Of a stretch of DNA of 38,664 bases, positions 24,838-32,228 are shown piece after piece. This DNA comes from Chloroflexota bacterium (GTDB lineage: Bacteria > Chloroflexota > Anaerolineae > Promineifilales > Promineifilaceae). A model generated the notes under the pieces. It worked only from the letters and a program-made list of their open reading frames with translations, ran no database searches and was not told the origin of the DNA. Location: NCBI GenBank assembly GCA_024277135.1, contig JAJRVV010000210.1:1-38664 (forward strand), given 5' to 3'. Every line of letters starts with the position of its first letter. Positions within the stretch are counted from its first letter, which is position 1. The translations under genes and the position numbers were made by a program.

Positions 24838-24866
24838 CAATTCACAATTAACAATTCACAATTTAT
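24825..24866. repeat. Heptanucleotide tandem array that encodes a signal-peptide N-region
   Basis: Units AATTGAC, AATTAAC, AATTCAC, AATTAAC, AATTCAC, AATTTAT. It covers the stop of one gene and the first 13 codons of the next. Confidence 0.85.
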
Positions 24867-27391
24867 TATTTCTAGGCTCGCTGCTCCTCCTGGCCGCCTG
24901 CGCCAACCCACCCCAAACTCCGCTGACGCCGCCCACCCCCATCGCCCAACTCACCGCCACCCCGGCCGCGCCCACCCCCACGCTGCTGCCCGGCTTGCCC
25001 ACCAGCACGCCTACGCCCCTCATCTCACCCACGCCGACGCCAACCATCCCGCCCACGCCCACCCCGGTCCCGGCAGAACGGTTGGACACGGCCGCCACCG
25101 AGTTAGCAGAAGGGGATTTCGCCGCCGCCGCCACTGAGTTGGAGTTGGGATTGCAGCAGCCGGAACTGCTGACGGCCGTTCAGCAAAGCGGTGGGCTGTA
25201 CCAGTTGGGGCAGGCGTATTTTGCCGACGGTCGTTACCTGGAAGCGGCGGCCGTCTTTGCCGATTTAGCCGGGCGTGATGACGCGCCGGGCGAAACCCGT
25301 TTCTGGCTGGCGCGGGCGCTGGACGCTCAATCCCGATGGCAGGAGGCGATTGAGCAGTACCGGCTTTACCTGGAAGCCAACCCGGAAATGGCCGCCTACG
25401 TGCAGCCGCGCATCGCCGCCAATTGGCTGGCGCTGGGGGATGGGACAGCGGCGGCGGCGGCGTTGGCGGCGGCGCTGGAAGCGCCCGCCCACCGGCTGAC
25501 GCAGATCGCCAGCCGCCGCCAATTGGCCGACCTGTATCTGGCGGACGGCCGCCCCGCCGACGCCATTCTCCAGTACGACGCCATCCGCGAGGCGGCCCAG
25601 ACCGAGTTCGCCAAAGGGGAGATGACTTATCTGGCGGGACAGGCGATGCTGGCAGCGGGAGATGTGGAGGGGGCCTACGGCCGTTTCCAGACCGGCGTCC
25701 GCCAATACCCCCGCGCCTACCAAAGCTACCTGGGGCTGGCGCTGCTGGTGGACGCCGGACAGCCGGTGGACAGCTTCCAGCGTGGACTGGTGGATTTTTA
25801 CGCCGATGTGTATGAGCCGGCCATCGCCGCTTTTCAGCAATATCTGGCCGAAGAACCGGATGATCATCGTCCAGATGCGCATCTGTTTTTGGCCTGGTCA
25901 TATGAAGCGTTGGGCAGCCAACAAGCGGCGTTGGCGGAGCTGCAGGCGCTGGCGGATTTGGAGGCGGAGACGGCCGTCATCGAGGAAGCGAAGTTGTGGG
26001 CGTGGGCGGGTGAGACAGAGACGGCGGTGCAAACCTACCGCCGTTACCTGGAACAGTTTCCTGACAGCGCCGACGCCCCCTTTGCCGCCTGGCAGGCGGC
26101 GGCGTTGACGGAGCAAATGGGGGATACGGAGACGGCCGTCGCCCTGTACCAATCGCTGGCGGACAATTACCCTGAGCATGAGGACGCGCCGGAGGCGTTG
26201 TTCCGCGCCGGATTTTTGGCAAACGAAATGCGGGATGTGGAAACGGCGGTTTTTCTTTGGCAGCAGGCGGTTAAACGATATCCGCAAAGCGAGTATGGCG
26301 CTGCCGCCATCGTCTGGTTGCTGCGCACCCTGCCTACACACACCACGCCGACGGTGGCAGCCACGGCCACGGCCGTAGCCGCCACAACCATCACACCAAC
26401 GGGTGACATCACCAGCACAACGCCAATCACCAATCATGCAAATGTAGCTGAAGGCGCCTCCTTTACCCGCGCTGAAATTGAAGAAATGGCCGCCGCCCAG
26501 ACCAATGTGACTTACTATGCCTTGCATGCCCGTGATATTGTTGACGGTATCCCCCCATTCCCTCCTGTACCTGATTTTAACCTGCCGGGTATTGATGATG
26601 GCCGTGATGACGCCGAAGCGTGGCTCAAAGGATGGCTGGGGGTGGACGCCGCCGAAAATATCGGCGAGCTTTCGCCGGAGTTGGCCGCCGATTTACGCCT
26701 CATCATCGGCCAAAAATTGTGGCGGGCCGGGTTGCTGGAGTCGGCCAAAAGAGAGCTGGAGAATTTGCGCCGGTCAACGTATGACCATCCCCTGTCCAGC
26801 TACCAACTGGCCCTTTATTTTCGTGATTTGGGACTGTACCGCTCCTCCATCCTGGCCGCCAATCGGGTGATCGCCTTGTCCGGACAAACGATATTTGATG
26901 TTCCGCTGTTCCTGGCGCGATTGGCTTATCCTGTTTACTACGCCGACCTCATTTTGCCGCTGGCCGAGCAGTATGGCTATGATCCGGTCTTGCAATTTGC
27001 TCTGGTGCGGCAGGAGAGCCTATTTGAGAACTTTGCCCGTTCCGGGGCGGCGGCGCAAGGGTTGGCGCAAGTTATTCCCGATACCGGCGCCTACATCGCC
27101 CAACAACTGGGCTGGCCGGATTACATCAACGACGACCTGTATAAGCCATATGTGGGGCTGGCCTTTGGCGCGTTTTACCTGGATCAGCAACTGCGCCTTT
27201 TTGATGACATGACGGCCGCCGCCTTAGCTGCCTACAACGCCGGGCCGGGGAACGCTGCCCGCTGGTACGAGCGGGCCGGCGATGATCACGATCTGTTTGT
27301 GGAGATGGTCAATTTTAGCGAAACCCGATTGTACGTGGAGCGGATTTACACCGGGTATGTGATTTATCGGGCGTTATACGGTGATGCGTGA
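24827..27391 (+). CDS. Lytic transglycosylase lipoprotein with TPR domain (Slt70-like)
   Basis: 854 aa from TTG 24827 (GAGG 5 bp upstream); no other start lies before the signal peptide. The first residues (TINNSQLTIHN) are read from a 7-bp repeat array, then a lipobox LLLLAAC (Cys25). A Thr/Pro linker (about 30-82) is followed by many TPR-like helical repeats (about 85-500). The C-terminal SLT domain is typical: ALVRQESLFENFARSGAAAQGLAQVIPDTG with catalytic Glu near 730, AAYNAGPGNAARWYERA, and the terminal ETRLYVERIYTGYVIYRAL. It cleaves glycan strands to anhydromuropeptides at the cell surface. It overlaps the preceding membrane gene by 11 bp, suggesting coupling. Confidence 0.88.
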   Translation: MTINNSQLTIHNLLFLGSLLLLAACANPPQTPLTPPTPIAQLTATPAAPTPTLLPGLPTSTPTPLISPTPTPTIPPTPTPVPAERLDTAATELAEGDFAAAATELELGLQQPELLTAVQQSGGLYQLGQAYFADGRYLEAAAVFADLAGRDDAPGETRFWLARALDAQSRWQEAIEQYRLYLEANPEMAAYVQPRIAANWLALGDGTAAAAALAAALEAPAHRLTQIASRRQLADLYLADGRPADAILQYDAIREAAQTEFAKGEMTYLAGQAMLAAGDVEGAYGRFQTGVRQYPRAYQSYLGLALLVDAGQPVDSFQRGLVDFYADVYEPAIAAFQQYLAEEPDDHRPDAHLFLAWSYEALGSQQAALAELQALADLEAETAVIEEAKLWAWAGETETAVQTYRRYLEQFPDSADAPFAAWQAAALTEQMGDTETAVALYQSLADNYPEHEDAPEALFRAGFLANEMRDVETAVFLWQQAVKRYPQSEYGAAAIVWLLRTLPTHTTPTVAATATAVAATTITPTGDITSTTPITNHANVAEGASFTRAEIEEMAAAQTNVTYYALHARDIVDGIPPFPPVPDFNLPGIDDGRDDAEAWLKGWLGVDAAENIGELSPELAADLRLIIGQKLWRAGLLESAKRELENLRRSTYDHPLSSYQLALYFRDLGLYRSSILAANRVIALSGQTIFDVPLFLARLAYPVYYADLILPLAEQYGYDPVLQFALVRQESLFENFARSGAAAQGLAQVIPDTGAYIAQQLGWPDYINDDLYKPYVGLAFGAFYLDQQLRLFDDMTAAALAAYNAGPGNAARWYERAGDDHDLFVEMVNFSETRLYVERIYTGYVIYRALYGDA

Positions 27392-27395
27392 ACCG

Positions 27396-27420
27396 CAATC
27401 CAAAACCCAAAATCCAAAAT
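27396..27420. repeat. Heptanucleotide tandem array
   Basis: CAATCCA, AAACCCA, AAATCCA, AAAT between the SLT gene and the pseudogene start. Confidence 0.65.
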
Positions 27421-28328
27421 GAGCCAAAACTTTAGCTGGCAGACGGAAGACGGAAGCGATTGGGAGAATTTGCCGCCGGAATCGGCTGCGCCAGCGCCAA
27501 AAGGACGGCGTTGGCGAATGTGGCTGGCGATTGGGCTGGCGCTGTTGGTCGTTGGCGGGGTGGTGTACCGGCAGGCGCAGCAACGGCTGGCAGAGGTGGC
27601 GGCCAATACGGAAGCGGATATTCTTTCCAGCCACAATTTGCTGCTGACGGCTGTGGCCGGGCAAGACCTGGAGTTGTTCAAATCGCTGCTGTCGGGGCGG
27701 AACCGGCGCTGGACGGATGTGCAGATGGAATTGGCGCGGGCAGGGATGGCTGTGGGATCGGTCGCCGTTTGGGTTGGCGCTGGCGGATACGGCCGTGCCC
27801 GATTTGCTGACGATGGATTTGACGGCCGCTGCCGAAGGCGTGGCGGTGAAGCTCTCTCCAGACCTTACTGAAGCGGTGTTGACGTTTGACCAGACGTAAT
27901 TGACGTTGGTTTATCCGGCGCGGGATCGAGACATTGGGGCGCGGCTGGCCGGGGATTTGGATAAGCTGTTGGCGGAGATGTGCAACAGGTTGGACACGCA
28001 GGTTTGCCCGCCGGGGCTGCATGTGCGGTTGAAGTTGGAAACTGACCCATCCAGTCTGGCCGACGGCCGTGACTTAGCCAACCGATTCAGCGGCAGCGTC
28101 CAGTTGGAACTGCCGGCGCCCACGCTGACCGGCCTGCCGCTGGATGAAGCCGGCTAACGGGCGCTGTTGCATGGGTATGCCAGGCAAATGCTTTCTTCAG
28201 CGATCGCTGACCAGGCGGGTTACGTTTGTTGTGAGCATGTCCTCTACTTCTTCTCGCCGGACGGCCGTTGGCTGATTATTCCCATCAATGAAAAAGCGTT
28301 TAACCTGGTGGCGCCGGCGCACAATTAA
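27419..28328 (+). pseudogene. Broken membrane-anchored protein gene (one frameshift, two stops)
   Basis: ATG 27419 starts an intact N-terminal part with a TM segment (about 36-51, RMWLAIGLALLVVGGVV). Near 27758-27765 the reading shifts: after RAGMAVGS the sensible sequence continues in the +1 frame as PFGLALADTAVPDLL. That frame is cut by TAA at 27897 and again by TAA at 28155, yet reads sensibly across both (DKLLAEMCNRLDTQVCPPG; LLHGYARQMLSSAIADQAG; VLYFFSPDGRWLIIPIN) to a TAA at 28326. Three lesions make it a pseudogene rather than a sequencing slip. I do not recognise the family; the intact form would be about 300 residues with one anchor and an external domain. Confidence 0.75.
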
Positions 28329-28473
28329 CAGCAAATTTTGCCCCACAATCTGGGCAATTGCACCGGAATCGCTTTTGTCAACCGGTGACGATAATTCAGC
28401 GTTCCTTGTTTCATGGTTTGGAAGGGTGCAGCACGGCCGTGTGGGTGAACCGGTGAGGACGGCCGTGTTATAA
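28305..28473 (+). repeat. Direct repeat, left copy, flanking the MazF-like module
   Basis: It shares CTGGTGGCGCCGGCG (28305-28319) and about 81 bp from AATTCAGCG to GTGTTATA (28393-28473) with 29106-29205, at roughly 85 percent identity by eye. The right copy lacks 28320-28392. The left copy overlaps the 3' end of the pseudogene. Confidence 0.75.
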
Positions 28474-28474
28474 T
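28469..28474 (+). promoter_or_regulatory. -10 element for the MazF-like module
   Basis: A perfect TATAAT at the right end of the left direct repeat; the same place in the right copy reads TATAGA. The -35 region is weak. It lies 34 bp upstream of the antitoxin start. Confidence 0.4.
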
Positions 28475-28507
28475 CTTGTCAGAAAATCAATATGAAAAGG
28501 TGAAACC

Positions 28508-28753
28508 ATGTCCACAATTACCTTACGCGGCCATTTTGATGGCGAAAAAATACAACTAGATGAACCCTTTGATCTGGAACCCAACACCCCGCTCATCATT
28601 ACCGTTCTGATTGGGGAGAAGCGTGGTAATGAACGAGATGCCTGGTTAAATAAATCCGCCGAATATCTTGTTGCCGCTTACAGCGAAGATGAGCCAGATT
28701 ATGCCACTCACGCGGTCAAGGAGCCAAATCCAGAATATGATCCAGGAAGGTGA
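28508..28753 (+). CDS. Antitoxin-like small protein paired with PemK/MazF
   Basis: 81 aa; ATG 28508 behind AAGGTGA. The N-terminal part STITLRGHFDGEKIQLDEP, then LEPNTPLIITVL, is a short beta-strand pattern like DUF104/AbrB-type antitoxins. The C-terminal half, acidic and rich in Glu/Asp (SEDEPDYATHAVKEPNPEYDPG), looks flexible, as toxin-wrapping tails are. It overlaps the toxin gene by 17 bp. The role is inferred from partner and size; no conserved DNA-binding motif is certain. No ACGGCCGT octamer. Confidence 0.65.
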   Translation: MSTITLRGHFDGEKIQLDEPFDLEPNTPLIITVLIGEKRGNERDAWLNKSAEYLVAAYSEDEPDYATHAVKEPNPEYDPGR

Positions 28754-29084
28754 TGTAATCCTAACCCCGCTGCCCCAGGCAGATGGACAAATCAAAAATC
28801 GGCCGGCGATGGTTTTGCGAAGGATGCCGCCTTTTGGTGATTGGCTGGTTTGTGGTATCAGCACGCAAATACACCGGCAAGTCGCTGGTTTTGATGAAGT
28901 GGTCTTCCCTGGCGATGAAGATTATGAATCAAGTGGATTAGTATCCCAATCGTTAATCCGCCTCGGCTTTTTAGCCGTACTGCCATCTTCCCGGATCATG
29001 GGTTCGATAGGTTCTGTTTCGCCTAATCGCCACACTCGCTTATTGAGAAATCTCAGTCAGTACCTCGTTCAAAATCATCCGTGA
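28737..29084 (+). CDS. PemK/MazF-family toxin (endoribonuclease-like)
   Basis: 115 aa from ATG 28737 (MIQEGDVILTPLPQADG). The opening G-D-V-x2-x3-P-Q-A-D-G followed by KNRPAMVLRR is the MazF/PemK/CcdB-fold signature; VFPGDEDYESSGLVSQSLIRLG gives the following strands, with SSR near the end. Relatives cut mRNA at short motifs; whether this one does is not shown by sequence. It overlaps the antitoxin gene by 17 bp, which implies coupled translation. The module is enclosed by two imperfect direct repeats. Confidence 0.78.
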   Translation: MIQEGDVILTPLPQADGQIKNRPAMVLRRMPPFGDWLVCGISTQIHRQVAGFDEVVFPGDEDYESSGLVSQSLIRLGFLAVLPSSRIMGSIGSVSPNRHTRLLRNLSQYLVQNHP

Positions 29085-29105
29085 CGGTTAATGTAAAGGT
29101 TGTGG

Positions 29106-29205
29106 CTGGTGGCGCCGGCGTCGAATTATCAGCGTCCCTTGTTTCATGGGCTGGAGGGGGGCAGCACGGCTGTGCGGGTGAATCGGTGAGGACGGCCGTG
29201 TTATA
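29106..29205 (+). repeat. Direct repeat, right copy, flanking the MazF-like module
   Basis: Right-hand partner of 28305-28473, about 73 bp shorter because of one internal gap. Both copies read as a protein tail ending RTAVL and a stop. Confidence 0.75.
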
Positions 29206-29380
29206 GAATTCCTCGGCAACATTTGCGCTAACCGCGCAATTTATTTTCTCATTGCTCATTGCTCATTTGCGGTTTACCGCGCTATGGTCTTGGTGCATCC
29301 TTTGATCTAGAATCGGATACTCGGGTAACATCACGGCGCAGCCCAAAGGATTTGGGCTGCAATCTTCCGATATTCTCACG
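29206..29380. other. Intergenic region before brnT
   Basis: It holds a short 7-bp array (TCATTGC, TCATTGC, TCATTTG at 29249-29269) flanked by CGCGC/GCGGT inverted segments, and a perfect hairpin GCAGCCCAAA-GGA-TTTGGGCTGC (29338-29360). No gene seen. Confidence 0.5.
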
Positions 29381-29412
29381 TTGACACCTCGTAAATGATA
29401 AGTACAATGTAC
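29381..29412 (+). promoter_or_regulatory. brnTA promoter with operator palindrome
   Basis: TTGACA (29381-29386), a 16-bp spacer and TACAAT (29403-29408) form a near-consensus promoter. GTACA-A-TGTAC (29402-29412) is a perfect palindrome covering the -10 element, a likely site for BrnA repression. The ATG at 29415 is 6 bp after the -10, where transcription would begin, so the mRNA is probably leaderless. Confidence 0.7.
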
Positions 29413-29414
29413 AT

Positions 29415-29708
29415 ATGAATCAGCTTGAGTTTGAATGGGACAAAAACAAAGACAAGGAAAACATCCAAAAACATGGCGTGTCATTTGATGAAGCGCGGAC
29501 AGTTTTTTACGATGAGTATGCCATTCAATTCTTTGATCCCGATCATTCGGAAAGTGAAGATCGCTTTCTTCTGCTTGGTATGAGCTTTAAATTAAAGACA
29601 CTTGTTGTTTGTCATTGTTTCAGACGAGAGGAACTGATTGTGAGAATCATCTCAGCCAGAAAAGCGGATAAAGATGAAGAGCAAGTGTATTGGAGTAAAA
29701 GAAAATGA
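29415..29708 (+). CDS. brnT: BrnT-family toxin
   Basis: 97 aa; ATG 29415. FEWDKNKDKENIQKHGVSFDEARTVF at the start and RIISARKADKDEE near the end are the BrnT signatures. Relatives are RelE-like ribonucleases, with Arg and His of these motifs in catalysis. The start lies at the predicted transcription start, without room for a ribosome site. The stop overlaps the brnA start by 4 bp (ATGA). GC is low relative to core genes and no ACGGCCGT octamer is present, fitting an acquired module. Confidence 0.9.
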   Translation: MNQLEFEWDKNKDKENIQKHGVSFDEARTVFYDEYAIQFFDPDHSESEDRFLLLGMSFKLKTLVVCHCFRREELIVRIISARKADKDEEQVYWSKRK

Positions 29709-29923
29709 AAGAGCATTATGATTTCTCTAAAATGAAAGGAAAGAAAAACCCCTACATCAAATACCTTAAACAACCAGTCACTATGCGCCTTGACCGGGAT
29801 ACCGTTGAGTATTTTAAGTCATTAGCAGAAGAGACGGGTATACCCTATCAAACGCTGATTAACCTTTATCTACGTGATTGCGCTATTCATCACCGCAAGT
29901 TACAAATGCAATGGGTTTCATAA
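29705..29923 (+). CDS. brnA: BrnA-family antitoxin
   Basis: 72 aa; ATG 29705 overlaps the brnT stop. The N-terminal YDFSKMKGKKNPYIKYLKQP wraps the toxin in known pairs. VTMRLDRDTVEYFKSLAEETGIPYQTLINLYLRDC is a ribbon-helix-helix DNA-binding domain that usually binds the operator upstream of brnT and represses the pair. Complete by length. It forms an operon with brnT. Confidence 0.9.
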   Translation: MKEHYDFSKMKGKKNPYIKYLKQPVTMRLDRDTVEYFKSLAEETGIPYQTLINLYLRDCAIHHRKLQMQWVS

Positions 29924-29965
29924 AATAGCCTAGCAAACGCTGGCGCTCGGATTCTAGAACTACGT

Positions 29966-30772
29966 ATGACAGCCAACGTCCAAACTCAATTTGGCCCCGG
30001 CGCGGCGGATTACGCCGCCAGCGCCGTCCATGCCGCTGGGGAAAGCCTGGGGCGTCTGCTGGCGTTGACCCGGCCGCAACCCGACTGGCGGGTACTGGAC
30101 GTGGCGGCGGGGGCGGGGCACACGGCGCTGGCGTTTGCGCCGCGCGCAGCCCAGATCGTCGCCGCCGACATCACGCCGGAGATGCTGGCGAAAACGCGGC
30201 AGTTGGCGCAGGCGCGGGACATTGCCAACCTGACGACGACGTTTGCCGATGCGGGGATGCTGCCGTTTGGGCACGGCCGTTTCCATCTCGTCATCTGTCG
30301 TCTGGCCGCCCACCATTTCCCATCCTTGTCCCGCTTTTTGGCGGAAGCGGTCCGCGTCCTGCGGCCCGGCGGCCTGCTGGCTGTCACCGACACCATCGCG
30401 CCCGGCTCCCGGCTGCGGGGGAAGAAGGCGGAACGGGTTCGGGAGGCGGGCCAGTACATCAATGCTTTTGAGAAATTGCGCGACCCCAGTCACGGCCGTA
30501 ACCTGAGCCTGTTCGAGTGGGAAGATCGGTTCCGGCAGGCCGGATTCGAGATAACTCATCAAGAAACCTTGAGAATGTCATTGGATTTTGACGATTACGC
30601 CGCCCGAATGCGGGTCTCTCCGGCCAACCGGCTGCGCCTGCGCGCCATGCTGCTGCAAGCCCCGCCGCCAGTCTTAGCCTTTTTGACACCGCAAACCCTC
30701 GGCGATAGAATCCGCTTTCAATTTACCGAACTGATTTTGGTGGGGAGGCTGTCAGTGAGCAGTGTTCAGTGA
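29966..30772 (+). CDS. Class I SAM-dependent methyltransferase (UbiE-like)
   Basis: 268 aa; ATG 29966. SAM-binding motif I VLDVAAGAGHTAL (about 43-55), an acidic residue in VAADITPEML, motif LPFGHGRFHLVICRLAAHHF and the post-III segment EAVRVLRPGGLLAVTDT are the COG2226 pattern. The C-terminal half has the lid and accept-substrate part typical of small-molecule methyltransferases. No biosynthetic cluster is adjacent, so the substrate is unknown. The last residues (SVSSVQ) are encoded by a 7-bp repeat array. Confidence 0.82.
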   Translation: MTANVQTQFGPGAADYAASAVHAAGESLGRLLALTRPQPDWRVLDVAAGAGHTALAFAPRAAQIVAADITPEMLAKTRQLAQARDIANLTTTFADAGMLPFGHGRFHLVICRLAAHHFPSLSRFLAEAVRVLRPGGLLAVTDTIAPGSRLRGKKAERVREAGQYINAFEKLRDPSHGRNLSLFEWEDRFRQAGFEITHQETLRMSLDFDDYAARMRVSPANRLRLRAMLLQAPPPVLAFLTPQTLGDRIRFQFTELILVGRLSVSSVQ

Positions 30773-30847
30773 GCAGTAATCTGATCGCCGAATACTGGAT
30801 ACCGAATACTGAATACTGGATACTGGATACCGAATACTGGATATTGA
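30751..30847. repeat. Heptanucleotide tandem array (two sub-arrays)
   Basis: GTCAGTG, AGCAGTG, TTCAGTG, AGCAGTA, then CGAATAC, TGGATAC, CGAATAC, TGAATAC, TGGATAC, TGGATAC, CGAATAC, TGGATAT. The first part resembles the array at 22089. It fills the gap between the methyltransferase gene and miaB. Confidence 0.85.
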
Positions 30848-30862
30848 AAAACCATCTACAAC

Positions 30863-32224
30863 ATGAACAAAACCTATCACTTCTGGATCACCGGCTGCCA
30901 GATGAACTATGCTGATGCGCGGCGGGTGGCGACGGAATTGCAACGGCTGGGCTACCAATCCACCCCAAACATGAACGAAGCGGATGTCGTCATCCTGCAA
31001 ACCTGCACCGTGCGCCAGCAGTCCGAGGATAAGGCGGTCAACAAGCTGGCGAATTTGAAGCCGCTCAAGCAAAAAGACCCGAACAAGACCATCGCCGTCA
31101 TGGGCTGTGTGGTTGGCGTGCGTGGCAATGAGGCGCTGGCGCAGGCTTTTCCCTTTGTGGATGTGTTTATGGAACCCTCTACGAACGGCCGTCCCCTTGT
31201 CAATCATCTCGCCCAGGGAGAAGACCAGGAGATGGAGCAGACGGCCGTAGCCCAACTCCATGCCTGGCAAGATGGCGAAGTGATTTTGCCGGCAGCAGAA
31301 CGAGGCCGGCTGGTGTCCGCGCCAGTGGCGGTGGTGTACGGCTGCTCTCACGCCTGTTCCTTCTGCATCATTCCGCAGAAGCGGGGCATAGAGCGCAGCC
31401 GTCCCGTAGGTGAAATCGCCGCCGAGGTGCGCTCCCTGGCAGCGCAGGGGGTGAAAGAGGTGGTTTTGTTGGGGCAGATCGTGGATCGGTACGGGTATGA
31501 TGTGCCCGACGGCCCCAATTTGGCCCATTTGCTGCGCGTCATCAACGGCATTGAGGGGGTGGAGCGGATTCGTTTTCTCACCAGCCATCCCAACTACATG
31601 ACGGACGAGATATTGACGGCCGTGCGCGACCTGCCCAAAGTGATGCCCCAAATCGAAGTACCCATTCAAGCCGGTAACGATGAAGTTTTAGGCAACATGA
31701 AGCGGGAATACAGCAGCGAAGCCTACCGGCGGTTGGTGCAACGCATCCGCCGCATCGTACCCGACGCCGCTATCCATTGCGACATCATCGTCGGCTTCTC
31801 CGGTGAAACTGACGCCCAATTTCAGGAAACGGCCGCTATTTTGGCCGAGTTGAAGCTGGATAAAATCCACCTGGCCCGCTACAGTCCCCGCCCCGGAACC
31901 GTCAGCGCCCGGCGGTTGCCGGATGACGTGGCGGAGGATGAAAAACGGCGTCGTTTTCACATCATCGAGCAGCTGCAAAAGGAAATTTTGACGGAGAAGA
32001 TGAAGGTGTGGCGAGGGCGGACGGTGAATGTGCTGGTGGAGGATAAGTACAAGGGGCGCTGGCGCGGCCGTTCGCCGCAAGGCAAGCTGGTCTTTTTTGA
32101 TGATCCGCGTGAACTAAAAGGGCAGATGGTGGATGTAAAAATCAGCCACACTGGCCCCTGGAGCATGTCGGGCGAAGCGGTGGACAAACCGCAGCCGGAA
32201 AGCATCCCTCTGGTGATGGCATAG
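30863..32224 (+). CDS. miaB: tRNA methylthiotransferase MiaB
   Basis: 453 aa; ATG 30863. Radical-SAM enzyme that adds a methylthio group to i6A37 of tRNA. The N-terminal UPF0004 domain has Cys12 (GCQMN), Cys48 (TCTVR) and Cys82 (GCVVG) for the auxiliary cluster. The radical SAM motif is CSHACSFC, with Cys161, Cys165 and Cys168. VPIQAGNDEVLGNMKREY and DIIVGFSGETDAQFQET follow, and a TRAM domain (about 370-435) binds tRNA. No neighbouring miaA. It could be a MiaB-like methylthiotransferase, but the spacing and length favour MiaB itself. Confidence 0.9.
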   Translation: MNKTYHFWITGCQMNYADARRVATELQRLGYQSTPNMNEADVVILQTCTVRQQSEDKAVNKLANLKPLKQKDPNKTIAVMGCVVGVRGNEALAQAFPFVDVFMEPSTNGRPLVNHLAQGEDQEMEQTAVAQLHAWQDGEVILPAAERGRLVSAPVAVVYGCSHACSFCIIPQKRGIERSRPVGEIAAEVRSLAAQGVKEVVLLGQIVDRYGYDVPDGPNLAHLLRVINGIEGVERIRFLTSHPNYMTDEILTAVRDLPKVMPQIEVPIQAGNDEVLGNMKREYSSEAYRRLVQRIRRIVPDAAIHCDIIVGFSGETDAQFQETAAILAELKLDKIHLARYSPRPGTVSARRLPDDVAEDEKRRRFHIIEQLQKEILTEKMKVWRGRTVNVLVEDKYKGRWRGRSPQGKLVFFDDPRELKGQMVDVKISHTGPWSMSGEAVDKPQPESIPLVMA

Positions 32225-32228
32225 CCGG

